Shown: positions 1 to 8,681 of the stretch, in pieces
Numbering within the stretch: position 1 is the stretch's first letter
How the letters are laid out: every line of letters starts with the position of its first letter
Source of the DNA: Flavobacteriales bacterium UBA852
GTDB lineage: Bacteria; Bacteroidota; Bacteroidia; Flavobacteriales_E; Vicingaceae
Length of the DNA stretch: 64,000 nucleotides
Assembly: GCA_002295925.1 (NCBI GenBank)
Contig: DBGO01000010.1
Coordinates: forward strand, 186,001 to 250,000
Direction: 5' to 3'
Made by a program: the position numbers and the translations under genes
The notes under the pieces: model-generated
What the model was told of the DNA's origin: nothing
The model's input: the letters and a program-made list of their open reading frames with translations, nothing else
Databases searched by the model: none

Positions 1-2
1 AA

Positions 3-497
3 ACAAAAAATAAAATCCGTCGATTGCGAAAAACGAAAGTTCGCCGTGAAGAAAAAGGAAAAAACACCGACCGTATTTCAAAAGATATTGAAAAACTGAG
101 CAATAGTCTGCGCAAAAGTTACATTCACTTATTAATGAGCAATGTGTTTCAAATCGTATATGCCATCAATAAAAAATCGGCGTGGGATGTTATCAGCATT
201 GGTTCGGATTACGATGGTTTGGTTGACCCATTGGATTCTTATTATTATGTAAAAGATTATCCTAAATTTTATGAAGACATGCTTCATTTTCTTAAAAATC
301 CAAATCAATATCCGCCGTTGAAGATATACAAAAACAATCGATGCACACCTCTACCTTACAGCGAGTTAAAATCATTGTATTTTAATTTTACGCCGGAAGA
401 AATTTCCGAAAAAATTGCCCATAAAAACACCGAAGAATTTTTAAGAAAGTTTTTTACCGATGAATATTTGGAAAAAGGGCAACCGGTAATTGCTTAA
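3..497 (+). CDS. C-terminal part of a peptidase M19 (membrane dipeptidase)-like hydrolase, 5' end outside window
   Basis: The reading frame is open to the left edge, so this is the tail of a longer gene and the TTG at 24 is not a credible start. The stretch ISIGSDYDGLVDPLDSY resembles the conserved GSDFDG region near the C-terminus of M19 dipeptidases, zinc enzymes that hydrolyse dipeptides. The final helix (NTEEFLRKFF) resembles the family's closing segment, where a GxNxLR-like motif usually sits. The metal ligands lie upstream and cannot be checked. The gene ends 8 bases before a convergent tRNA gene. An unrelated amidohydrolase remains possible. Confidence 0.6.
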   Translation, partial: TKNKIRRLRKTKVRREEKGKNTDRISKDIEKLSNSLRKSYIHLLMSNVFQIVYAINKKSAWDVISIGSDYDGLVDPLDSYYYVKDYPKFYEDMLHFLKNPNQYPPLKIYKNNRCTPLPYSELKSLYFNFTPEEISEKIAHKNTEEFLRKFFTDEYLEKGQPVIA

Positions 498-505
498 AAA
501 GAGAG

Positions 506-577
506 TGCCCTCGTCAGGATTCGAACCTGAATCAAGCGTTTAGGAAACGCCTATTCTATCCCTTGAACTACGAGGGC
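506..577 (-). tRNA. tRNA-Arg, anticodon CCT
   Basis: The reverse strand folds as a complete cloverleaf. The 7-bp acceptor stem is GCCCTCG/CGAGGGC and the D stem is GTTC/GAAT. The anticodon stem GGCGT/ACGCT encloses the loop TTCCTAA, giving anticodon CCT, which reads AGG (Arg). The T arm is TCAGG-TTCGAAT-CCTGA. The discriminator base is A, and the 3' CCA is not encoded. Confidence 0.95.
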
Positions 578-585
578 AAAATACG

Positions 586-2124
586 TTAACCTGCCCAACC
601 TTCACGGTCAAGACTTCGGTACTGAATGGCTTCGGCCAAATGAACTGTTTCTATGTTTGGTGAATTATCCAAATCGGCTATGGTACGGGCAACTTTTAAA
701 ATACGGTCGTAAGCTCTTGCCGACAAACCTAATTTTTCCATAGCATTTTTCAACAAATTTTGCCCGGCTTCATCTATTTGACAAACTTCGCGTAATTGTT
801 TGGAGCTCATTTGGGCATTGGCATAAATGCCGTCTTTATCTTTAAAACGCACTTTCTGGATTTCTCGTGCCTTTATCACTCTTTCCCTTATATCTTTACT
901 CGATTCGGATTTGTGAGGTGTATTCAATTCATTAAACGACACAGGTGTTACTTCAACATGCAAATCAATTCTGTCCAATAACGGACCGGACACTTTGGAT
1001 AAATATTTTTGCACCACTCCGGGTGAACAAACACAATCTTTTTCAGGATGATTATAATATCCGCAAGGACAAGGATTCATAGATGCTATCAGCATAAAGC
1101 TTGCCGGATAATCGACTGTTATTTTTGCCCGAGAGATAGTTACTTTTCGTTCTTCCAACGGTTGACGCATCACCTCTAAAACGGTACGCTTAAATTCGGG
1201 TAATTCATCCAAAAATAAAACACCGTTATGTGCCAATGATATTTCTCCCGGCTGCGGATAACCACCTCCGCCAACCAAAGCCACATCGCTTATGGTATGG
1301 TGCGGACTGCGAAACGGACGTTCGGAAATTAAGGATGTATCTTTGGATAAAATTCCGCCAACAGAATGAATTTTTGTTGTTTCCAATGCCTCATTCAGCG
1401 TAAGCGGCGGCAAAATAGAAGGTAATCGTTTGGCCAACATGGTTTTTCCGGCGCCGGGCGGACCGATTAAAATTACGTTATGTCCTCCGGCAGCGGCAAT
1501 TTCCATTGCCCGTTTAATATTTTCCTGCCCTTTTACATCGGCAAAATCAAGGTCGGTATTTTCCAGATTTTTATAAAATTCTTTTCGTGTATCAATTACT
1601 GTTGGTTGTAACTCTTTTTCGTTATTGAAAAAATCAATTACTTCTTTAATGCTCTCCACTCCATATACGTCTAAATTATTGACAATAGCAGCTTCGCGAG
1701 CATTTTGCTTAGGCAAAATGAATCCTTTAAATCCTTCTTTGCGGGCTTGAATGGCTATAGGCAATGCACCTTTTATGGGTTGCAACGAACCATCGAGCGA
1801 CAACTCTCCCATAATAATATAATCGCCCACAGATTCATTGTTTATTTGTCCCGAAGCAGCCAAAATTCCTGTTGCGATGGTTAAATCATACGCCGAACCC
1901 TCTTTACGAATGTCTGCCGGCGCCATATTTATAACAATCTTTTTACCCGGCATTTTATACCCCACATTTTTTAGTGCGGCTTCAATACGTTGCTGGCTTT
2001 CTTTTACGGCATTATCGGGCAAACCCACCAAAAAGTATTTCATACCGCGGTCGAGGTTTACCTCAACGGTAATTGTCATGGCATCAACACCAATTACAGC
2101 ACTTCCGTAGGTTTTTACCAACAT
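586..2124 (-). CDS. comM: ComM/YifB-family Mg-chelatase-like AAA+ ATPase
   Basis: This is a 512-residue AAA+ protein of the ComM/YifB family, known in naturally competent bacteria as a hexameric helicase that promotes branch migration during integration of transformed DNA. It has an N-terminal LonC-like domain (about 1-170), Walker A GPPGAGKT at 221-228, and Walker B in GVLFLDELPEF at 301-311. A Cys cluster (PCPCG near 351-355, CVC near 364-366) follows, then a C-terminal chelatase-type domain. Length is typical. It starts 2 bases after gmhA stops, so the two are probably cotranscribed. Family membership does not show that this organism is competent. Confidence 0.93.
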   Translation of the reverse strand: MLVKTYGSAVIGVDAMTITVEVNLDRGMKYFLVGLPDNAVKESQQRIEAALKNVGYKMPGKKIVINMAPADIRKEGSAYDLTIATGILAASGQINNESVGDYIIMGELSLDGSLQPIKGALPIAIQARKEGFKGFILPKQNAREAAIVNNLDVYGVESIKEVIDFFNNEKELQPTVIDTRKEFYKNLENTDLDFADVKGQENIKRAMEIAAAGGHNVILIGPPGAGKTMLAKRLPSILPPLTLNEALETTKIHSVGGILSKDTSLISERPFRSPHHTISDVALVGGGGYPQPGEISLAHNGVLFLDELPEFKRTVLEVMRQPLEERKVTISRAKITVDYPASFMLIASMNPCPCGYYNHPEKDCVCSPGVVQKYLSKVSGPLLDRIDLHVEVTPVSFNELNTPHKSESSKDIRERVIKAREIQKVRFKDKDGIYANAQMSSKQLREVCQIDEAGQNLLKNAMEKLGLSARAYDRILKVARTIADLDNSPNIETVHLAEAIQYRSLDREGWAG

Positions 2125-2126
2125 AG

Positions 2127-2708
2127 TTAAACACCCATTATTTGTTCGATACTGTGAATCAAAGAATGAATAATTTTAATGTGTATTTCTTGCGGACGGT
2201 CGGCAAAATCGGAATGTGGCGCACGAATTTCTATTGTTGCCAGTTCGGCTAATTTCCCGCCTCCTTTTCCCGTAAGGGCAACTACTTTCATTCCTTTTTC
2301 CAGTGCTGTTTCGGCAGCCAACAACACATTTTGAGAATTTCCGCTGGTGCTTATGGCAAGTAAAACATCTTGTGGTAAGCCTACACCTTCAACAAATTTT
2401 TGAAAAATATATTCGTATCCGTAATCATTTGCCACACAGGTAATGTGCGCCGGGTCAGATACGGCAACTGCCGGAAGTGCTTTTCTGTTCAACCGAAATC
2501 TGCCGGTAATTTCTTCGGCAAAATGCATAGCATCACACATACTTCCTCCATTTCCACAACTGATAATTTTCCCGTTGTTTTTAATACTATCGGCCATTAA
2601 TTGTGCGGCTTGAGCAATTTTTTCGAAATTTTCGGGAGTAGAAAACTGCTCTAAAGCATTTTGAGCTTCTGCAAAGTTTTGTTGAATTGTATTTTTAATG
2701 TTTTCCAT
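2127..2708 (-). CDS. gmhA: Phosphoheptose isomerase (SIS domain)
   Basis: This 193-residue single SIS-domain protein matches GmhA, which converts sedoheptulose 7-phosphate to D-glycero-D-manno-heptose 7-phosphate, the first step toward the ADP-heptose of LPS core. Visible motifs are SCGNGGSMCDAMHFAEE near residues 50-66, which covers the phosphate-binding loop and the zinc/active-site region, and STSGNSQN near 120. Length is normal. It is first in a two-gene unit with comM. A DnaA-interacting DiaA-type SIS protein is similar, but the FAEEITGRF segment favours GmhA. Confidence 0.9.
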   Translation of the reverse strand: MENIKNTIQQNFAEAQNALEQFSTPENFEKIAQAAQLMADSIKNNGKIISCGNGGSMCDAMHFAEEITGRFRLNRKALPAVAVSDPAHITCVANDYGYEYIFQKFVEGVGLPQDVLLAISTSGNSQNVLLAAETALEKGMKVVALTGKGGGKLAELATIEIRAPHSDFADRPQEIHIKIIHSLIHSIEQIMGV

Positions 2709-2761
2709 AAAAATTTCTGTTATTGATAATAAAATATTTTATTGCCTTGAAATAACAGCAT

Positions 2762-2769
2762 TATCTTTG
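2762..2769 (+). promoter_or_regulatory. Bacteroidota-type -7 box TATCTTTG
   Basis: TATCTTTG fits the Bacteroidota consensus TAnnTTTG and lies about 70 bases before the start at 2840, in the divergent gap with gmhA. A TTG 17 bases upstream could be part of the -33 element. Such boxes also occur by chance in AT-rich DNA. Confidence 0.35.
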
Positions 2770-2839
2770 TTAAATAAGTAAAGTTTTTTAATTTTATCGC
2801 TATTATTATTGTATTCTCTGACAAATTAAATATAAAAGT

Positions 2840-3280
2840 ATGAAAAAGTTATTATTTATTGGATTTATTTTAATTTCTGCACAAATTGTTAATGCACAAG
2901 AACAAAATGTTGAACCAACATGTTATCAAAAATATGCCAAGGTTTTTGAAAAACGAGGTGCTTACCCGGTTGAAGACGGCACATACACCGATGTAATTAT
3001 AACCATCAGAAAAGGTGCCGATGCCGATTGTTTTTACGGTAAAGTATTGGTGAAAGACGGAAAAATAGATGTGAATGAAATTTACCTTTCTTTTGAAGAT
3101 GACAGTTATGAGCGTTTGGTGAAAAAATACAAATATGATACACCGGTAACCATTATCAACGGTATAAGCAAAACATTGGTAACGCTTGACGATGAATTGA
3201 TAAATGTAATGTTTGTCAAGAAAATTAAACCTAAAAAGAAAGCTTACAAACGTGCTGCCGACCCCGATTTTGATTTATAA
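2840..3280 (+). CDS. Small exported protein of unknown function
   Basis: I do not recognise this 146-residue protein. It begins with a clear Sec signal peptide, MKKLLFIGFILISAQIVNAQ, with likely cleavage after NAQ. The mature part is mixed beta-rich and contains two cysteines, both near positions 27-60 (PTCYQK and DADCFY), which could form a disulfide. It ends in a lysine-rich tail (KKIKPKKKAYKRA) and an acidic end. The gene stands alone, divergent from gmhA, with its own -7 box and a terminator directly after. A periplasmic or outer-membrane-facing location is likely. Confidence 0.75.
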   Translation: MKKLLFIGFILISAQIVNAQEQNVEPTCYQKYAKVFEKRGAYPVEDGTYTDVIITIRKGADADCFYGKVLVKDGKIDVNEIYLSFEDDSYERLVKKYKYDTPVTIINGISKTLVTLDDELINVMFVKKIKPKKKAYKRAADPDFDL

Positions 3281-3307
3281 TCGGTTCAGAAATAAAAGTA
3301 ATTATTC

Positions 3308-3340
3308 AAAGTCTGTCTTATGCAAGGCAGACTTTTTTTT
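3308..3340. terminator. Bidirectional intrinsic terminator
   Basis: AAAGTCTGTCTT / AAGGCAGACTTT forms a 12-bp stem with loop ATGC and a run of T on the + strand. It lies between convergent genes, ending the exported protein gene and abutting the SpoIID-like gene. Confidence 0.8.
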
Positions 3341-4511
3341 ATTCTTCCTTAAAAAAATCTAGCGTTGAAATATGAATCATGTGCACACCACGATAATAGT
3401 AATGTAGAATTTCGGGATATGTATACCCCATTTTTGCCATGCGCATTGCCCCTTCTTGGCAAAGCCCTACGCCATGGCCAAATCCTTTGCCTTTGAACAA
3501 CACTGTATTGCCATTATCGACAATGTCAAAATAAGCCGATTTAAGTTTAAAATCTTGACGAATTTGAGTGAAATTCAACTGATGTAAACTATCTAACCGA
3601 AAAGATAATTGCCTGTTTTCTTGGGTTAAATTTTCGGCTTTTGCAATAGATAAACTATCATTTAAATCCAATTGTATTTTTTGATGTAAATAATTGAGCC
3701 ATTTGGATTTGGGAATTTCTTTTTGCCAACAAGCATTATTCTCGGCACGGCAAAATGTATCCACAACCGAATGCAGGTAATAAACCGGTTTTGTCCATAC
3801 GTCTTCTGAGTTTGCCGTTTGTCCGCCACAATTACTGTGAAAAGCCGCTGTTATTAAATTTATATCACTATCTACCACTACAATGCCTGACGTTTCATAA
3901 GCCGCCATTCTGATTTTATGATTTTTGGGTCTGCCATGATAAGCCTGACAATGCACCCTGTCGCATAAATTAAACCCTTCGGGGTCATGCCTGTTGTATG
4001 ATTTTAGCGCATAGGTGCGGCAAATAATGGCTTGCAATTTAAAATACTCCTCGGGCGGACTTGGACCAACTTCTGCCTCTACCACTCCGGCAACATAATT
4101 ATCCAAATCTATATTGTTTATCAACACCAGCTTATCTTCAAAATCATGTTGTTTAATGAGCAAATTATCGTCGTAACTGCGTGGTTTATAATTGGGTTTT
4201 TCGCATTTGATTTTAAAACTGTTTTGCGATGCAACACCAATAAGGTTTACATTTTTAAACGTACCGATTACTTTGTCTAAATCTTGTACTTTAATTCCGT
4301 TTTTATCATACGAAATATAAATCATTTCACCGGTAACCAATTCGAGTTGCATGCCATTTTCGGTATATAAATTATATTTTCCGGAAACGGGCGTAAAAAC
4401 AATTGCCTCAATGGGTTTGTTGCCATAATATAACCCAATGTTTATCATTTTTATTTGCCCGAAGGTGAAAAAAGAAAAGAATACAAATATAAAGGTGACC
4501 AAAAATCGCAT
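3339..4511 (-). CDS. SpoIID/LytB-domain protein, exported
   Basis: This 390-residue protein has an N-terminal signal peptide (MRFLVTFIFVFFSFFTFGQ) and a SpoIID domain. Recognisable segments are VEAEVGPSPPEEYFKLQAII near 145-165, ICRTYAL, HSNCGGQTANSEDVW near 225, and GKGFGHGVGLCQEGAMRMA near 340. SpoIID proteins act on denuded peptidoglycan glycan strands; in spore formers they are lytic transglycosylases. In Bacteroidota the homologue is common and presumably remodels cell wall. It is last in the surE / membrane protein / lpxB / spoIID run, 3 bases after lpxB. Confidence 0.88.
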   Translation of the reverse strand: MRFLVTFIFVFFSFFTFGQIKMINIGLYYGNKPIEAIVFTPVSGKYNLYTENGMQLELVTGEMIYISYDKNGIKVQDLDKVIGTFKNVNLIGVASQNSFKIKCEKPNYKPRSYDDNLLIKQHDFEDKLVLINNIDLDNYVAGVVEAEVGPSPPEEYFKLQAIICRTYALKSYNRHDPEGFNLCDRVHCQAYHGRPKNHKIRMAAYETSGIVVVDSDINLITAAFHSNCGGQTANSEDVWTKPVYYLHSVVDTFCRAENNACWQKEIPKSKWLNYLHQKIQLDLNDSLSIAKAENLTQENRQLSFRLDSLHQLNFTQIRQDFKLKSAYFDIVDNGNTVLFKGKGFGHGVGLCQEGAMRMAKMGYTYPEILHYYYRGVHMIHISTLDFFKEE

Positions 4512-4514
4512 ACA

Positions 4515-5636
4515 CTAATTTATTTCGTTCAAGATTATTTTGGCAGCACGTTCGGAAGCGCCTTTTTCACCTAACTTTTTAACTAATTCCCTGTAACCTG
4601 TGAGCATTTTTTCTTGCGATTCGGGTTGAAGAATTTTTTGCAATTCTTCTGTTACAGATTTTACATTCATTTCATTCTGAATCAACTCTTTAACCAATTC
4701 TTTATCTAAAATTAAATTGACTAATGAAATATATTGAATATCCACTAAGTTTTTGGCAATTAAATAAGAAATGTAGTTCCCTTTGTAGCATACAACTTGC
4801 GGCACGTTAAACAAAGCGGTTTCAAGGGTTGCCGTACCACTGGTAACCAATGCTGCGTAAGCCTCATTTAACAACGGGTACGTTTTGTTTTTTATTATAC
4901 TGACGTTGGGATGATTTTGAGTATATGAAAGTAAATAATCATCGGACAATGAAGGTGCTTGAGCAATAACAAAATGGTAAGCGGAAAATTTATCCGCAAC
5001 TTCAAGCATAATGGGCAACATTTTTGACACTTCCTGGGTGCGACTTCCAGGCAGCAGTGCTATGATTTTTTTATCGAGCGGTAAATTATTTTCTTTTAAG
5101 AATGCTTCATTATCAAAGGCAGATTGCATTGCTTCGGTTTCATCCAACAACGGATGACCGACAAACTCAACCGGATAATCATATTTTTTATAAAATTCTT
5201 TTTCAAAGGGTAATATCACCATCATTTTATCGACATATTTTTTTATGGTTTTTACCCTTGATTTTTTCCAAGCCCACACCTGTGGCGAAATATAATAGAT
5301 GACCTTAATGCCTTGCTCTTTTATCCATTTTGCCATACGTAAATTAAACCCCGGATAATCGATTAGTACAACGGCATCGGGTTTAAATGCGCTAATTTGT
5401 TTTTTGCACAGTTCAAAATTTTTACGAATGGTATTCAAGTTTGCTATTACTTCGGCAAACCCCATAAAAGCCAACTCGCGGTAATGCTTTAAAATTTCTG
5501 TTCCCTCGGCTTGCATCCGTTCGCCTCCCCAACCTTGAATTTTTAAAGCATTATCTTGTTTTTTGAGCGATTTTACCAAATTGGCTCCGTGTAAATCGCC
5601 CGATGCTTCGCCGGCTATGATGAATAATTTTTTCAC
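4515..5636 (-). CDS. lpxB: Lipid-A-disaccharide synthase
   Basis: LpxB joins UDP-2,3-diacylglucosamine to lipid X to form the lipid A disaccharide at the inner membrane. The 373-residue length is normal. The N-terminus FIIAGEASGDLHGANLVKSL carries the family signature. Further matches are GFAEV near 59-63, SPQVWAWKKSR near 116-126, and the donor-site region LLPGSRTQEV, followed by SGTATLE. It overlaps the upstream small membrane protein by 4 bases and is followed 3 bases later by the SpoIID gene. Confidence 0.95.
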   Translation of the reverse strand: MKKLFIIAGEASGDLHGANLVKSLKKQDNALKIQGWGGERMQAEGTEILKHYRELAFMGFAEVIANLNTIRKNFELCKKQISAFKPDAVVLIDYPGFNLRMAKWIKEQGIKVIYYISPQVWAWKKSRVKTIKKYVDKMMVILPFEKEFYKKYDYPVEFVGHPLLDETEAMQSAFDNEAFLKENNLPLDKKIIALLPGSRTQEVSKMLPIMLEVADKFSAYHFVIAQAPSLSDDYLLSYTQNHPNVSIIKNKTYPLLNEAYAALVTSGTATLETALFNVPQVVCYKGNYISYLIAKNLVDIQYISLVNLILDKELVKELIQNEMNVKSVTEELQKILQPESQEKMLTGYRELVKKLGEKGASERAAKIILNEIN

Positions 5637-5947
5637 GCTCCTACAACTAAAAATTTATAGGCAAATACCACTATGGAAATAATTATGGTAGAAAGTATAA
5701 TTCCGTTGGCGGCATAATTGCGTTTTTGCCATAAAAACAAGTAAAATAAACCCAAATTTAATACGGCACACAAACTCATCAGCGGTGCAAAAAGATTGCG
5801 CATCAGTATGTCGAACATATCTTCGTGCAACGAAATATAGTCGTAATTTAAATACAGATAGGCAAAAAAAGTAAGAGTAGGCACTATTATTCCAAAAAGA
5901 GCGCCAACCCACATTTTATCCCAAGATTTTGGTATTTCTATTCCCAT
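5633..5947 (-). CDS. Small three-helix membrane protein between surE and lpxB
   Basis: This 104-residue protein has no name I recognise. Three hydrophobic segments are visible, near 14-33, 47-71 and 82-101. The short polar N-terminus contains IPKSWDKMW, and a basic loop (WQKRNYA) precedes the last helix. It overlaps surE by 10 bases and lpxB by 4, so the three are tightly coupled in translation. A small membrane protein in this slot is a recurrent Bacteroidota arrangement. Its place beside lpxB suggests an envelope or lipid role, which is inference only. Confidence 0.8.
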   Translation of the reverse strand: MGIEIPKSWDKMWVGALFGIIVPTLTFFAYLYLNYDYISLHEDMFDILMRNLFAPLMSLCAVLNLGLFYLFLWQKRNYAANGIILSTIIISIVVFAYKFLVVGA

Positions 5948-6696
5948 GATTTTAATTTTTCGATAGCTGAATAATTAGTTAAATCGTACTGAACGGGAAC
6001 TATTGACACATAATTGTTTGCCAACGCCCATTCATCGGTATCGGTACCTTTATCATAATTTACAAACTTGCCAGTAAGCCAATAATATTTATTTCCGGCA
6101 GGGTCGGTACGTTCGTCAAAATCTTCTTCCCAATTGGCTACGGCTTGCCGGCAAATTTTTATTCCGTTAATTAAGTCGTATTCAATATCCGGAATATTAA
6201 CATTGAGGCAAGTATTATCGGGTAATTTTTCTTCGAGCATTTTTTCTACCACTTGACGAACAATCTTTTTTGACGCTGTAAAATCGGCATCTATGCTATT
6301 GTTTAGCAACGAAAAACCTGCCGAGGGGATATTTTCAAGCGCTCCTTCTACCGCTGCAGACATAGTGCCCGAATAAATTACATTTATACTTGAATTGGAA
6401 CCGTGATTAATGCCCGACAATACTATGTCGGGTTTACGAGGCAACAATTTGTTTACGGCTAATTTTACACAATCTACCGGAGTGCCCGAACATGCAACGG
6501 CTTTGCATCCTTGCACGATAGTTTCATTGATATGAATGGTTTTGCTTACGGTTATTGCATGCCCCATTCCCGATTGAGGTTTATCCGGCGCTACTACATG
6601 AACTTCGCCAAACTCTTTGGCTACCTGTATCAATGCTTGAATTCCGGGAGCGGTTATGCCGTCATCGTTGGTTACTAAAATTAATGGTTTACTCAT
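5938..6696 (-). CDS. surE: 5'/3'-nucleotidase SurE
   Basis: SurE is a metal-dependent nucleoside monophosphate phosphatase. The 252-residue protein opens with the metal-binding ILVTNDDGITAPGI (DD pair near residues 10-11). It continues with VVAPDKPQSGMGHAIT near 34-49, CSGTPVDCVKLA near 89-100, and SGINHGSNSSINVIYSGTMS near 114-133. Length matches the family. It is the first gene of the operon leading into lpxB. Confidence 0.95.
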   Translation of the reverse strand: MSKPLILVTNDDGITAPGIQALIQVAKEFGEVHVVAPDKPQSGMGHAITVSKTIHINETIVQGCKAVACSGTPVDCVKLAVNKLLPRKPDIVLSGINHGSNSSINVIYSGTMSAAVEGALENIPSAGFSLLNNSIDADFTASKKIVRQVVEKMLEEKLPDNTCLNVNIPDIEYDLINGIKICRQAVANWEEDFDERTDPAGNKYYWLTGKFVNYDKGTDTDEWALANNYVSIVPVQYDLTNYSAIEKLKSWE

Positions 6697-6723
6697 AGGG
6701 TAAAATTAAGCCAATAAAATAAA

Positions 6724-6750
6724 AAAGTCCCGATTTTTGGTCGGGACTTT
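6724..6750 (-). terminator. Intrinsic terminator after hsp20
   Basis: AAAGTCCCGA / TCGGGACTTT makes a 10-bp stem with a 7-base loop. On the minus strand a U run follows it, so it ends the Hsp20 transcript before surE. Confidence 0.8.
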
Positions 6751-6772
6751 CAACAATTGTGTTTTAATTACT

Positions 6773-7207
6773 TTACGAAACTTTTATTTCTTTTGCCGGT
6801 TTCACTTGCGCCTCTTCTTTTTTGGGTAAGATAATGTTTAATATACCGTTTTCGTATTTTGCATCAATTGCATCGGTATTAACCGTTTCAGGCAAAGTGA
6901 ACGAACGCTCAAAAGAGCTGTAATGAAATTCTTTTCGTGTGTAATTTTTGTTTTTGTCTTCTTCTTCGGCTTTGTGTTCTCCGCTGATTGTCAATACATC
7001 GTTATCTAAACGAATGTTGAAATCTTCTTTTTTAAACCCGGGAACACTTACCTCAATGGTATAATCTTTATCGCTCTCTGCTACATTTACGGCAGGAACA
7101 AATTTGTTGAAATTTTTATCCAACTTATCGAAGTTGGCAAATTCTTCAAACAAGCTGTTAAACAAGCTTGGTAATGATTCTTTTGGGTTTCTTTTTACTA
7201 GTGTCAT
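6773..7207 (-). CDS. Hsp20/alpha-crystallin small heat shock protein
   Basis: This is a 144-residue ATP-independent chaperone that holds unfolding proteins. The alpha-crystallin domain spans about 37-135. It contains DYTIEVSVPGFKKEDFNIRL, LTISGEHKAEEE, FERSFTLPETV, and the GILNIILPKKE strand holding the I-x-I/L anchor. The N-terminal arm MTLVKRNPKESLPSLFNSLF is typical of bacterial class A members. It forms a single-gene unit between its own terminator and an unusually strong Shine-Dalgarno sequence, and is divergent from a universal stress protein. Confidence 0.95.
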   Translation of the reverse strand: MTLVKRNPKESLPSLFNSLFEEFANFDKLDKNFNKFVPAVNVAESDKDYTIEVSVPGFKKEDFNIRLDNDVLTISGEHKAEEEDKNKNYTRKEFHYSSFERSFTLPETVNTDAIDAKYENGILNIILPKKEEAQVKPAKEIKVS

Positions 7208-7215
7208 ATCTTGGT

Positions 7216-7222
7216 CCTCCTT
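7216..7222 (-). promoter_or_regulatory. Strong Shine-Dalgarno site of hsp20
   Basis: The minus strand reads AAGGAGG with an 8-base spacer to the ATG at 7207, inside the longer purine run AAAAGGAGGA. Most starts in this window have no recognisable Shine-Dalgarno, as expected for Bacteroidota, so this site stands out. Confidence 0.75.
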
Positions 7223-7428
7223 TTAAGTTATTTGTTATTTTTTTAATTTTTGCTTTTGCTAATTCAATTTGAATGCCAAAGCATTTTCCTTATCAACTTA
7301 AGTCAAAATGTCACTAAAAACCACAAAAACAAGCCATATTTTCAGGTTTTAAATCTTTTTAAATGAAAATTCATACTGATAATTATCATATTTTTATAGA
7401 CACAAAATGCTTTACTTTAAATAAAAAA

Positions 7429-8250
7429 ATGAAAACTTATAAAATTGTCGTTCCGGTAGATTTTTCCAATTATTGCAAATACGCACTGGAATATGTAGAG
7501 TTATTTTCATCAAAAATTGATTGTAAGGTTTACTTGATTTCTGTTTTGGATAAAGACGGGATTTTAAAAAACATTACTAAAAATGATATCATTCAGGCAG
7601 AAGAAAAATTAATTTCTTTAGCCAAAGAGTGGGAAAACAGGGTTAATATAAAAGATTCTGCCATAAAGATTGGTTCCATTCATAAAGAAATTATTGAGTA
7701 TGCCGAAAAATCGGTTCAAGCCGACATAATATTTATGGGCTCGCATGGCTCGGTTGTATCAAGCCAATTTTTTGTAGGCAGCAATGCCGAAAAAATTGTT
7801 CGCCACTTCAACGGCGATGTGTTGGTTGTAAAACATCCATTGGTAAATGAAAGTATTAACAAAATAGTATTTGCCGGCGACTTTAAAGCCGAGCAAACCA
7901 AAATTTTCCCTAAAGTAAGAGAGTGGGCATTTATTTTTAATTCCGAGATTCATTTATTATATATAAATACACCCGCTCATTTTGAAACAACCAAAGAAAT
8001 TGAAGAGCGTTTTAATCATTTTATAGCGGTTGAGCAACTGGACAAACTATTGGGCGACAAGTATTGCAAAGCTATTTACTGCGATAAAACATTGGAACAC
8101 GGAATTTTAAATTATTCTTTGGAACACGAAATTGACCTTATTTGCATGGGAACACACGGCAAACACGGTATTGAACGACTTTTTAAAGACAGCGTATCGC
8201 AGCAAATTGTCAATCATTCTTTCCGCCCGGTCTTAACATTGAAAGTTTAA
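7429..8250 (+). CDS. Tandem-domain universal stress protein (UspA family)
   Basis: Two Usp domains are fused in 273 residues. The first opens with KIVVPVDFSNYCKYAL and has MGSHGS with VGSNAEKIV. The second has CMGTHGKHGIERLF followed by DSVSQQIV. Both carry a G-x-x-G type nucleotide loop. I chose the ATG at 7429 over the in-frame ATG at 7363, because the extra 22 residues (with IFIDTKCF) resemble no Usp start and the conserved first strand begins right after 7429. Usp proteins bind ATP or small ligands and support stress survival; the specific ligand is unknown. It is divergent from hsp20. Confidence 0.9.
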   Translation: MKTYKIVVPVDFSNYCKYALEYVELFSSKIDCKVYLISVLDKDGILKNITKNDIIQAEEKLISLAKEWENRVNIKDSAIKIGSIHKEIIEYAEKSVQADIIFMGSHGSVVSSQFFVGSNAEKIVRHFNGDVLVVKHPLVNESINKIVFAGDFKAEQTKIFPKVREWAFIFNSEIHLLYINTPAHFETTKEIEERFNHFIAVEQLDKLLGDKYCKAIYCDKTLEHGILNYSLEHEIDLICMGTHGKHGIERLFKDSVSQQIVNHSFRPVLTLKV

Positions 8251-8351
8251 GCCGCTTAACATTTAGTTAACATTTGAGAAACATAATAGTAAAAGGCAGG
8301 TAATTTTTAAACAAAATTGAAGTTGTTACTTTGTATAAAAATTAATTCAAG

Positions 8352-8657
8352 ATGAAAAAATTATTATTTGTATCCGCCTTACTCATTGCTACTATTATAA
8401 CCAAAGCAGGAAATGAATTCACAGGAAAAGTATTATCTGCCGATAATCAAGAATTGGTTGGCGCCAAAATAGAGGTTATAGGCACCGATTATGTTTTTTA
8501 CACCGATTTTGACGGAAATTTTGATTTTAGCCAATTGCCCGAAGGAACTTACACGTTGAAAATATCTTACGTTTCTTATCAAGATAAAGTAATTGAAAAT
8601 TTTGTTTGGGATAAAAGAAAAATGCAAACCAATTTAAAACCCATTGTATTGAAATAA
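8352..8657 (+). CDS. Exported CarboxypepD_reg-like single-domain protein
   Basis: This 101-residue protein has a signal peptide (MKKLLFVSALLIATIITKAG) followed by one carboxypeptidase-regulatory-like beta-sandwich: FTGKVLSADNQELVGAKIEV, then FYTDFDGNFDFSQLPEGTY, then LKISYVSY. In Bacteroidota this domain usually forms the N-terminus of TonB-dependent receptors or other surface proteins. Here it stands alone. It is a single-gene unit closed by a strong terminator. Function unknown. Confidence 0.82.
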   Translation: MKKLLFVSALLIATIITKAGNEFTGKVLSADNQELVGAKIEVIGTDYVFYTDFDGNFDFSQLPEGTYTLKISYVSYQDKVIENFVWDKRKMQTNLKPIVLK

Positions 8658-8681
8658 AATTTTGGAATTTAGCAAAACTCT

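Noticed and set aside
7363..7428. Longer N-terminus of the universal stress protein
   Set aside because: The extra 22 residues do not resemble any Usp start, and the conserved first strand begins at the ATG at 7429.
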